Shown here in pieces: positions 1 through 5,612 of a stretch of DNA of 8,147 nt (positions are counted from its first letter, which is position 1; each line of letters starts with the position of its first letter). Source of the DNA: Candidatus Rokuibacteriota bacterium (GTDB lineage: Bacteria > Methylomirabilota > Methylomirabilia > Rokubacteriales > CSP1-6); NCBI GenBank assembly GCA_016206385.1, contig JACQRS010000172.1:1-8147 (forward strand), given 5' to 3'. The notes beneath the pieces were generated by a model that was not told the DNA's origin, did not search any database, and saw nothing but the letters and a program-made list of their open reading frames with translations. Both the position numbers and the translations under genes were made by a program.

Positions 1-324
1 CTCATCGGGATGGGCCGTGCCCGCGAACTCCTCCTGCTCGGCGATACGGTCGGCGCGCGCCGCGCCCTGGAGATCGGCCTGGTGAACGCCGTGGTCCCCC
101 GGGCGGAGCTGGAGGCCAGTTGCCTGGCCATGGCAGAGCGGTTCCTGGCGGTCCCCCACACCAGCCTGATCCACATCAAGCGGCTCTCCAATCTGGCGTT
201 CCAGACCGATTTCACCCAGTTCATGCAAGCCTTCATCCCCGCCCAGCAGGCGTGTCTCACCTCCCCGGAGCACGAGGCCGCCATGGCCGCCTTCCGTGCC
301 GAGCAGGCCGCCAAGAGAAGCTAG
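1..324 (+). CDS. Enoyl-CoA hydratase/isomerase family protein, C-terminal part (5' end outside window)
   Basis: The reading frame is open from base 1 and ends at TAG 322-324, giving 107 visible residues. The first part reads like the region just after the active site of the crotonase fold: MGRARELLLLGD, then ALEIGLVNAVVP, which matches the usual pattern of G-x-x-x-A-x-E-L-x-x-x-G followed by A-x-x-x-G-L-V-N-x-V-V-P. The C-terminal helical part ends with SPEHEAAMAAFRAE, the usual 'E...AAF' tail of the family. Such enzymes hydrate or isomerise enoyl-CoA thioesters in the cytoplasm, for example in beta-oxidation or aromatic degradation. The oxyanion-hole glycines and catalytic acids lie upstream of the window, so the exact reaction cannot be told. 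It runs toward the minus-strand cluster and is probably not part of it. Family assignment is firm; substrate is unknown. Confidence 0.9.
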   Translation, partial: LIGMGRARELLLLGDTVGARRALEIGLVNAVVPRAELEASCLAMAERFLAVPHTSLIHIKRLSNLAFQTDFTQFMQAFIPAQQACLTSPEHEAAMAAFRAEQAAKRS

Positions 325-326
325 CG

Positions 327-398
327 GACAGTCCCGTGCCCCCGGCAGCAGAGACCTCAGCTACGCTGAAGCGGGGAGGCCCACAAGGAGGGGCTGTC
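327..398. repeat. Nested inverted repeat in the convergent intergenic gap
   Basis: The nine bases GACAGTCCC (327-335) are complementary to GGGGCTGTC (390-398), with one G-T wobble. Inside this lie a second imperfect pairing (GCCCCCG near 338-344 with CGGGGAGGC near 372-380) and a short hairpin TCAGC-TAC-GCTGA (357-369). It starts three bases after the stop codon of the plus-strand gene. No T run follows, so it is not a standard terminator. It could be a 3'-UTR RNA structure or chance complementarity in GC-rich DNA. Confidence 0.3.
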
Positions 399-421
399 TC
401 GGAAGGTGGTGAACAGAATGG

Positions 422-456
422 CCCCGCGGCAGACAGAGGCCGAGAAGGGGATTTTT
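422..456 (+). terminator. Weak candidate intrinsic terminator after the enoyl-CoA hydratase gene
   Basis: An imperfect hairpin lies in the convergent gap. CCCC (422-425) can pair with GGGG (447-450), and GGC (428-430) with GCC (439-441), around an 8-nt loop. A plus-strand run of five T follows at 452-456. The stem is interrupted by unpaired bases, so it is marginal. I see no T-tailed hairpin on the minus strand after the adaptor gene that ends at 531. The rest of 325-530 shows no credible gene. Confidence 0.25.
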
Positions 457-530
457 CCGCCGACAGTGTGGGCGCGGTCAGGCCCTGTGCCCTCGTCTCT
501 GCGTGTCACGAGCAGCGCTATCAGGGGCGA

Positions 531-1367
531 CTACTGGGAGAAGACAATCCTGCACTTGAGTCCGGCCGGCAACCGATTGCCGGGATTTGGAAGCTCCAGG
601 CGCACCCCGAACGTGCCGCTGGCCGCGTCCACGACCCGATCGACCACCGTCACCCGGGCGGGATACGCGCCGCCCACGGGCGCCTCTGGCCTCACCTGAA
701 CCGTCATTCCGACGGCGATCTTCCCCAGGAGGGCGATGGGGGCGAAGACCTCCACGCGCAGCGGGTCAAGCTGGGCCAGTTTGACGATGGGGGTCTGTTT
801 CATCTGCTCCATCGCCGACAGGAGCCGTTCCATGACCACGCCATTAATCGGGCTCCGGATGGTCCGGATTCCGAGTTCCGCCTCAGCTCGCTTCATATCC
901 AGCTCGGCCAAGCGCTTGTTCTCCTGGGCTTCCACTATGGCGATCACGTTCAGGTCCCGCTGTGCCCTCGCCTCATCCACCTCGCGTTCGGAGATGCCGC
1001 CCTCCTGGAGGAGCTTCTCGTTGTTCGCGACCTTGCGAATCGAGTAGTCCAGCCGGACCTTGCCCGCCTCGATCGAGGTGTCCATCTCTGCCCGGGCCCG
1101 GGCGATTGCCAGGGTCGCCTGCTGGACGCTGGACTCCAGCACGGCCAGCACCTGCCCTTCCTCGACCACGTCGCCCCGATCCACCTCAACCCGCTCCACC
1201 AGACCGTCCACCGGCGCCGAGACGTTCACGACCACGTAGGGCTCGATCAGACAATCCAGTTCGGCGCCGTGGGCCAGAGGCACAGAGAATGTACCAGCGG
1301 CTAGGGCCAAGCCGGCCGCACAGGGCAGGATCCTCGTGGCAATCATGGGGCTGATTCTCTCGATCAC
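531..1367 (-). CDS. Periplasmic adaptor subunit, HlyD/RND membrane-fusion-protein family, with signal peptide
   Basis: This 278-residue protein begins at GTG 1365-1367 and is preceded by GGGGAG at 6-nt spacing. An ATG at residue 8 is an alternative start. Residues 8-35 look like a Sec signal peptide: basic MIATR, a hydrophobic stretch, then a likely cleavage near AHGA/EL. The mature part has the adaptor layout. A first lipoyl-like half motif, APVDGLVERVEVDRGDVVEEG, is at about 51-71. A long helical hairpin rich in A, E, R and K runs about 80-165. A second half motif, RSPINGVVMER, is at 171-181, and a beta-barrel part with LAQLDPLRVEVFAP is at about 197-210. Adaptors of this family bridge inner-membrane transporters and outer-membrane channels across the periplasm. 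This one is short and has no membrane anchor apart from the signal peptide. Its start overlaps the SecA-like stop as GTGA, so it is the last gene of the unit. No cognate pump is visible. Confidence 0.88.
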   Translation of the reverse strand: MIERISPMIATRILPCAAGLALAAGTFSVPLAHGAELDCLIEPYVVVNVSAPVDGLVERVEVDRGDVVEEGQVLAVLESSVQQATLAIARARAEMDTSIEAGKVRLDYSIRKVANNEKLLQEGGISEREVDEARAQRDLNVIAIVEAQENKRLAELDMKRAEAELGIRTIRSPINGVVMERLLSAMEQMKQTPIVKLAQLDPLRVEVFAPIALLGKIAVGMTVQVRPEAPVGGAYPARVTVVDRVVDAASGTFGVRLELPNPGNRLPAGLKCRIVFSQ

Positions 1368-3355
1368 TCGCCGCTCCCCGTAAACGCCAATGCGCTCTCT
1401 AGGTGTTCGTCCATCTTGAGCAGATCACGCCTCATCCGGGCGTGCAGGCGCTCTGCGGCGCGCTGGGCGCTCCGGAACACCAGCGCGCCGATCCACCGGG
1501 CGGCTGGCCGGCCCTGGCGGGCCACTTGCCGGCTCACCCACCGGCAGACGCGGCCCGCATAGATGGTGACGATCTCATCCTCGATGGACACGATTGCCTC
1601 GTAGCTGCCCGGATTGCCCTGCCGTCCACAGCGTCCGAAGAGCTGGCGGTCAATGCGGCGCGCCTCGTGCCGCTCGGTCGCGATCACGTGGAGTCCCCCG
1701 CGCTGCGCGACGCCGGGCGCCAGGTGGATATCGGTCCCCCGCCCAGCCATGTTGGTGGCTACCGTAATCCTCCCCGGCTCGCCCGCACGCGCGATGATCT
1801 CGGCCTCCTCCCGGTCCTGCCGCGCGTTCAAGACCTGGTGGGGCAGGTCGGCGGCCGTCAGGCGTCGGCTCAGATTCTCGGAGGCCTCCACCGACCGCGT
1901 CCCGACGAGGATAGGTCTCCCCTCCGCGTGAAGGGACACGACCCGCTCAACCACCGCTCGCCACTTGGCTTCAGCCGTTGGAAACACACGATCGGGATGC
2001 CCATGCCGGATGAGCGGGCGGTTGGTCGGCACCCGGACCACCGGCAACCGGTAGACCGCCCACAACTCCGCAGCAACTTCCCGTGCCGTGCCGGTCATCC
2101 CCGCCAGGCGCAGATAGCGCCGGAACAAACGCTGGTAGCTGATCCGGGCCAACGCGTCTTTCTGGCTGGTGATGGAGCACCCTTCCTTGGCTTCGATCAT
2201 CTGGTGCAGGCCGTGCTCCCACGACCGGTCGGGCATCAGGCGGCCGGTGAACTCATCGACGATCTGCACCTTCCCGTCACGGACGAGGTAGTGCTCGTCC
2301 CGCAGGAAGAGGTGCCGCGCGGTCAACGCCTGCCGCGCCAGCTCCTCGCGGCGCAGGCGCCCGGCCCAGACCCCGCCAAGAGGCCGCGCCAGGTTCTCCA
2401 ACCGCGTCTGGCCGGCCGGTGTAAGCCGGACGGCGCGCTCGCGCCCTTCGATGACGAAGTCGGCCCCCTGTGCCATTCGCGCCGCGATGGCCAGCGCGGC
2501 GTCCCACACCCGCCGCTCAGTGCCGTCCCCGTTCCCACCCGAGATGATCAACGGCGTGCGCGCCTCGTCCACCAGCACACTGTCCGCCTCATCCACGATG
2601 GCGTAATAGAGGCCTCGGTGGACGATCTGGCGCAGTCGCGCGTCCTGGCCGGCCAGGCGTTCGAGCTGGAGATGGATGCGGCCCGGCTGGCCGCGGAGCG
2701 CGATGCGGTCCCGCAGGTAGTCGAACGCAATCTCCTTGTTGGTGCAATAGGTCACATCACACGCATAGGCGGCACGCCGAGCCTCGGGCGTCATCCCGTG
2801 GACGATGAGGCCCACCGTCAGGCCGAGCGCCCGGTAGATGGGACCCATCCACTCCGCGTCCCGCCTCGCCAGGTAATCGTTCACCGTCACGATGTGCACG
2901 GGGATGCCCGCCAGGGCCGCCGTGCAGGCTGGCAGGGTGGCCGTGAGCGTCTTCCCCTCTCCGGTCTCCATCTCGGCCACCATGCCGCAGAGCAGCACCC
3001 ACCCGCCCCTCAGTTGGACGTCGAAGTGTCGCTCGCCGATGGTGCGCCCCGCCGCCTCGCGGACGACGGCAAACGACCGGGCCACGAGATCGTCTTGAAA
3101 GCCTTCTCGCCGCAGGGGCAGTTGGAGGTCCTCGGCTCCCTCCTGGAGCTCGCGGTCGCTCAGGCCGTCCAGCGCGCGACCGTGGCTGGCTACGCGCCCC
3201 AGGAGCCGGTCCCACCGTCGTGACCGGGCCCGCACCCGGCGGACCACGGCGCCGGCCAGGCGGGTCGCCGTCCGATCGAGCCATCCGACCTGCGGCTCGA
3301 GTCGCTCCGGGTAGGCTCCCCGGGAGACACCGGTTCGAAGGCCAGGGCTAGACAT
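1364..3355 (-). CDS. SecA-like preprotein translocase ATPase, short form lacking the C-terminal domains
   Basis: SecA-family motor ATPase, 663 residues from the ATG at 3353-3355. That ATG overlaps the stop of the upstream gene (ATGTCTAG). A longer reading from 3454 would lie inside the neighbour and adds only low-complexity S/G residues. Motifs in order: FDVQLRGG (111-118); Walker A TGEGKT (131-136); VTVNDYLARRDAEW; TNKEIAFDYLRD (205-216); Walker B DEAD then LVDEARTPLIISG (255-272); IVDEFTGRLMP (365-375) and HQMIEAKEG closing the preprotein-binding region; LAGMTGTA (417-424); TNMAGRGTD (534-542); helicase motif VI QLFGRCGRQGNPGS (571-584). The ATPase should therefore be active. After motif VI only about 80 residues remain. 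They seem to match the start of the helical scaffold (AQRAAERLHARMRRDLLKMDE). The helical wing, two-helix finger and zinc tail of standard SecA (about 800-900 residues) are absent. Probably a dedicated accessory SecA for the neighbouring membrane proteins, not the housekeeping copy. Confidence 0.92.
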   Translation of the reverse strand: MSSPGLRTGVSRGAYPERLEPQVGWLDRTATRLAGAVVRRVRARSRRWDRLLGRVASHGRALDGLSDRELQEGAEDLQLPLRREGFQDDLVARSFAVVREAAGRTIGERHFDVQLRGGWVLLCGMVAEMETGEGKTLTATLPACTAALAGIPVHIVTVNDYLARRDAEWMGPIYRALGLTVGLIVHGMTPEARRAAYACDVTYCTNKEIAFDYLRDRIALRGQPGRIHLQLERLAGQDARLRQIVHRGLYYAIVDEADSVLVDEARTPLIISGGNGDGTERRVWDAALAIAARMAQGADFVIEGRERAVRLTPAGQTRLENLARPLGGVWAGRLRREELARQALTARHLFLRDEHYLVRDGKVQIVDEFTGRLMPDRSWEHGLHQMIEAKEGCSITSQKDALARISYQRLFRRYLRLAGMTGTAREVAAELWAVYRLPVVRVPTNRPLIRHGHPDRVFPTAEAKWRAVVERVVSLHAEGRPILVGTRSVEASENLSRRLTAADLPHQVLNARQDREEAEIIARAGEPGRITVATNMAGRGTDIHLAPGVAQRGGLHVIATERHEARRIDRQLFGRCGRQGNPGSYEAIVSIEDEIVTIYAGRVCRWVSRQVARQGRPAARWIGALVFRSAQRAAERLHARMRRDLLKMDEHLESALAFTGSGE
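1374..1379 (-). promoter_or_regulatory. Ribosome binding site for the terminal adaptor gene
   Basis: GGGGAG on the minus strand lies 6 nt upstream of the GTG at 1365-1367 and inside the 3' end of the SecA-like gene. This favours the GTG start that overlaps the upstream stop (GTGA) over the ATG seven codons downstream. Confidence 0.5.
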
Positions 3356-5495
3356 TGAACCGGGAGAGGAAGAGCTGCCTGACCTGCCGGTACCACTGGA
3401 GGCCGAGGGGCGCCCAGCCGTGGTCGAACCGGACGTGGACTCGTCCGCCCACATTGATCACTCTCAAGGGTGATGGCAGCTCGAGATCCACCTGGAACAC
3501 CTTCTGCATGGCCTTGACCCCCTGTTTGTCCAGCGGGTCGGTGGCTAGCTGACCTCCGCCCTGGCTCCCGAGGGCCGGACTCGGCAGCCGTTCGCTGGCG
3601 CCGGGCACCTCGCGCTTGATGACGGCAGGGAAGGTCTCGGCCAACCGCTCGGCCAGCCGGACCTCAACCTCGCGGGTCTGCTGGCGAACCAGGTCGATGA
3701 AGACTTGAGGAACGACGGCCCGCACCGTGATCGTCCCGAACTCCACCACGTACCCGAGCAGTTCCCCCTGCCGCACGAAGCGGCCCGGGAGATCCGCCGC
3801 CAGGGGAGCCACGAAGGTCCCATCGGCTCGGCTCCGGATGGTCAGCTCGCCGGCCCGCTCGCGCGCCCGGGCGAGGTTTTCCCTCACGAGGACGAATTCC
3901 TCCTTGAGGATCTCGGCCTTCCCCCGGTCCTTGACGTGCTGTTCGGCGTAGCGAGCCTCCAGCTCCCGCAGGCGAGCCTCCAGCTCCTGCACCTGCGCCG
4001 ACAGGACCGGGTCCCGGCACAGGATCAGGACGTCCCCCCGGCGCACGCGCGTCCCGGGGCGCGCGACTACCCGCTCGATGAACCCATCCACGCCGGCGCG
4101 CACGAACGCCTCATCCGGAATCCAGACCACGCCCTCGGCGCGGCTCCGGTACGGGGCCGGAACGAAACCGATCACGCCCGCCGGGGCCGCCACGAGCAGC
4201 GCGGTCACCGCGATCGCCCGGGTCCGCACGGACCGGAGCCGGGGATGGGTGAAAAGGAACGCGAGCCCTTTCCCCAGGGGGACCGCGGCCCAGCCGATGG
4301 CTGCCAGTGCCGCGAAGATCATCCCGAGGAGGAAGAATCGATCCATGACAAACAGCAGGATGGCCACGACCACGAAGATCCGATACAGAAACGAGGCGAT
4401 ACCGTAGCCGACGAACCAGGCCCGCTCCCCCGGCGTCGCGGTGGGCGGCTCCGCCTCCTTCCGGCCGAACAGGTACCGCTCGCCCAGGAAGCCCAAGTAG
4501 GCGGTGGCTCGGGAGCGGAGATTGGGGATCTCCACCAGGTCGGCGAGGACGTAGTAGCCATCGTAGCGGAGGAGTGGATTCCCATTGAAGAGGACCGTGG
4601 AGACCCCCGCTATGACGATGGCGTTGTAGGCCAGGGTGCGCGTGAGGCCCGGCTCGACGCTGAGCCAGAGGAACAGCGCCAGCGAGGCGAGGAACAGCTC
4701 GACCAGGATCCCCCCGGCGCCCACCAGGATGCGGTGCCATTTCTCCCGAAAGGCGGAGGCAGCGGAGGCATCCACGTACGGGATCGGGGTGAGGACCAAG
4801 AGCATCACGCCCATGTCGTGCACCTCGCCACCATAGGCCTTGGTGAGGAAGGCGTGGCCGAACTCGTGGAACACCTTGATGATAGGGTACAGCAGCCAGA
4901 GCGGCAGGAGGTTCTGCGGCGCCAGCACCCGGTCCAGCACGTCGCTGGTGAGATCCGACCAGTGCACGGCCGCCAGAACGAGGGCCGGGGCTACCACCAC
5001 CAGCCACAGGATGGCTCCCGACCACCCGATCAGGGGTCGAACAATTGGCAGCAAGAGGCGGAGCATCCGGTCGGGGTCGAACAATGGGAAACGCCACGAG
5101 AACACGCTGAACGCCCGGCTCTGCCACTGGCGACGGGTCTGCCGCTCGTGGCGATGGAGCAGCTCGGCCGCGTCCGATGGCACGTCGCACAGCAGGACAT
5201 CGGTCTGGTGGAGCTGGCTCAAGAGCTGGATCACCTCGTCCTGGGTGGGGGCGTCATCGCCGAGGCGGCCGCAGGCGGTCTCCCAGATCTCCTGGACGGT
5301 GCGTTGTCCGTCCATCAGGCCCATGACGAGGTAGGCGGCCGGCGAGAACCGGTGGAACCGCTCCGTCGAACGGTCCTGGAGGATGTACCAGGTCTGGCCC
5401 CGGTACTGATGGCGGTGGATCTGCGCGTGACTGCGGAGCCGGGGCCTCAGCCCGGCCACCCGATACCACGATGTGCTGAACAGCGGTCCGGTCAT
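3348..5495 (-). CDS. PqqD-like domain / M50 (site-2 protease family) membrane protein / HlyD-type adaptor fusion
   Basis: A 715-residue fusion starting at ATG 5493-5495 with no strong Shine-Dalgarno sequence. Residues about 15-105 resemble a PqqD-like winged helix, including WYILQDRSTERFHRFSPAAY and later an acidic helix with DEVIQLLSQLHQTDVL. About 135-440 is a multi-pass membrane region with the M50 zinc-protease signature: HEFGH at 210-214 inside a hydrophobic helix, IPYVDASAASAFREKWHRI (238-256), and NGNPLLRYDGYY (304-315), where D312 is the expected third zinc ligand. About 440-710 is an HlyD-like part: half-lipoyl motifs AGVDGFIERVVARPGTRVRRGD (467 on) and SRADGTFVAPLAADLPGRFVRQGE (555 on) flank a short charged coiled coil (about 498-550), followed by a barrel-like region. 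M50 proteins cleave substrates within the membrane. With the adaptor fusion this one may instead, or also, be an export component. The stop overlaps the SecA-like start by 8 nt. The key residues look intact. Confidence 0.88.
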   Translation of the reverse strand: MTGPLFSTSWYRVAGLRPRLRSHAQIHRHQYRGQTWYILQDRSTERFHRFSPAAYLVMGLMDGQRTVQEIWETACGRLGDDAPTQDEVIQLLSQLHQTDVLLCDVPSDAAELLHRHERQTRRQWQSRAFSVFSWRFPLFDPDRMLRLLLPIVRPLIGWSGAILWLVVVAPALVLAAVHWSDLTSDVLDRVLAPQNLLPLWLLYPIIKVFHEFGHAFLTKAYGGEVHDMGVMLLVLTPIPYVDASAASAFREKWHRILVGAGGILVELFLASLALFLWLSVEPGLTRTLAYNAIVIAGVSTVLFNGNPLLRYDGYYVLADLVEIPNLRSRATAYLGFLGERYLFGRKEAEPPTATPGERAWFVGYGIASFLYRIFVVVAILLFVMDRFFLLGMIFAALAAIGWAAVPLGKGLAFLFTHPRLRSVRTRAIAVTALLVAAPAGVIGFVPAPYRSRAEGVVWIPDEAFVRAGVDGFIERVVARPGTRVRRGDVLILCRDPVLSAQVQELEARLRELEARYAEQHVKDRGKAEILKEEFVLVRENLARARERAGELTIRSRADGTFVAPLAADLPGRFVRQGELLGYVVEFGTITVRAVVPQVFIDLVRQQTREVEVRLAERLAETFPAVIKREVPGASERLPSPALGSQGGGQLATDPLDKQGVKAMQKVFQVDLELPSPLRVINVGGRVHVRFDHGWAPLGLQWYRQVRQLFLSRFNV
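3951..3987 (-). repeat. 21-nt-spaced direct repeat encoding a duplicated coiled-coil heptad
   Basis: The 16 bases GCGAGCCTCCAGCTCC occur at 3951-3966 and again, identically, at 3972-3987, an offset of 21 nt. In the protein this is ELEARLRELEAR (residues about 504-515), one seven-residue repeat in the coiled coil of the M50/HlyD fusion. It looks like a recent heptad duplication. Confidence 0.6.
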
Positions 5496-5513
5496 GGACT
5501 ATCTCAGGAACAG

Positions 5514-5602
5514 CGTTCGACTGTTCGGCTGTTCCATTCGGAAGACCACACCGTTCCCGCGAACTCCCGAACGCCCGAACAGCCGAACTGCCGAACGTTT
5601 TT
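5514..5602. repeat. Palindromic octamer-repeat element (REP-like), followed by T5 on the plus strand
   Basis: The 117-nt gap between the two large fusion genes is mostly this element. The left arm 5514-5534 and right arm 5577-5597 are complementary at 19 of 21 positions, with a 42-nt loop. The right arm belongs to five back-to-back 8-nt units at 5557-5596. Read on the minus strand these are GTTCGG plus CA, CT, GC and GA, then GTTCGCGG. The left arm holds three opposite-facing units at 5515-5538 (plus strand GTTCGACT, GTTCGGCT, GTTCCATT). A smaller GTTC-CCGC-GAAC hairpin sits at 5553-5564. Five T (5598-5602) follow the right arm on the plus strand, so it could stop antisense transcription. On the minus strand, where the genes run, no T tail follows. 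It resembles dispersed palindromic repeats, but only one copy is seen here. Confidence 0.8.
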
Positions 5603-5612
5603 CCCTCCCGAG

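Noticed and set aside
406..699. A 97-codon plus-strand frame starting in the convergent gap
   Set aside because: Two thirds of it is antisense to the adaptor gene, its composition is S/T/R/P-rich without motifs, and no good ribosome site precedes it.
120..1304. A 394-codon plus-strand frame linking the enoyl-CoA hydratase gene to the adaptor gene
   Set aside because: It is out of frame with the hydratase and antisense to the adaptor, with biased low-complexity composition and no family resemblance.
531..1367. Part of a complete RND efflux pump operon
   Set aside because: No RND permease or outer-membrane factor is present. The downstream neighbour is a convergent enoyl-CoA hydratase gene, so the adaptor belongs with the SecA-like/M50 unit.
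1403..3223. A 606-codon open frame on the plus strand
   Set aside because: It is the antisense shadow of the SecA-like gene. No recognisable motif, and the minus strand carries all SecA motifs.
3356..3454. N-terminal extension of the SecA-like protein
   Set aside because: The extra 33 residues are S/G/T-rich low complexity and lie wholly inside the M50 fusion gene. The ATG at 3355 overlapping that gene's stop is the more natural start.
5557..5596. CRISPR array
   Set aside because: The units are 8 nt, directly adjacent and without unique spacers, and no cas gene is nearby. They form a palindromic element instead.
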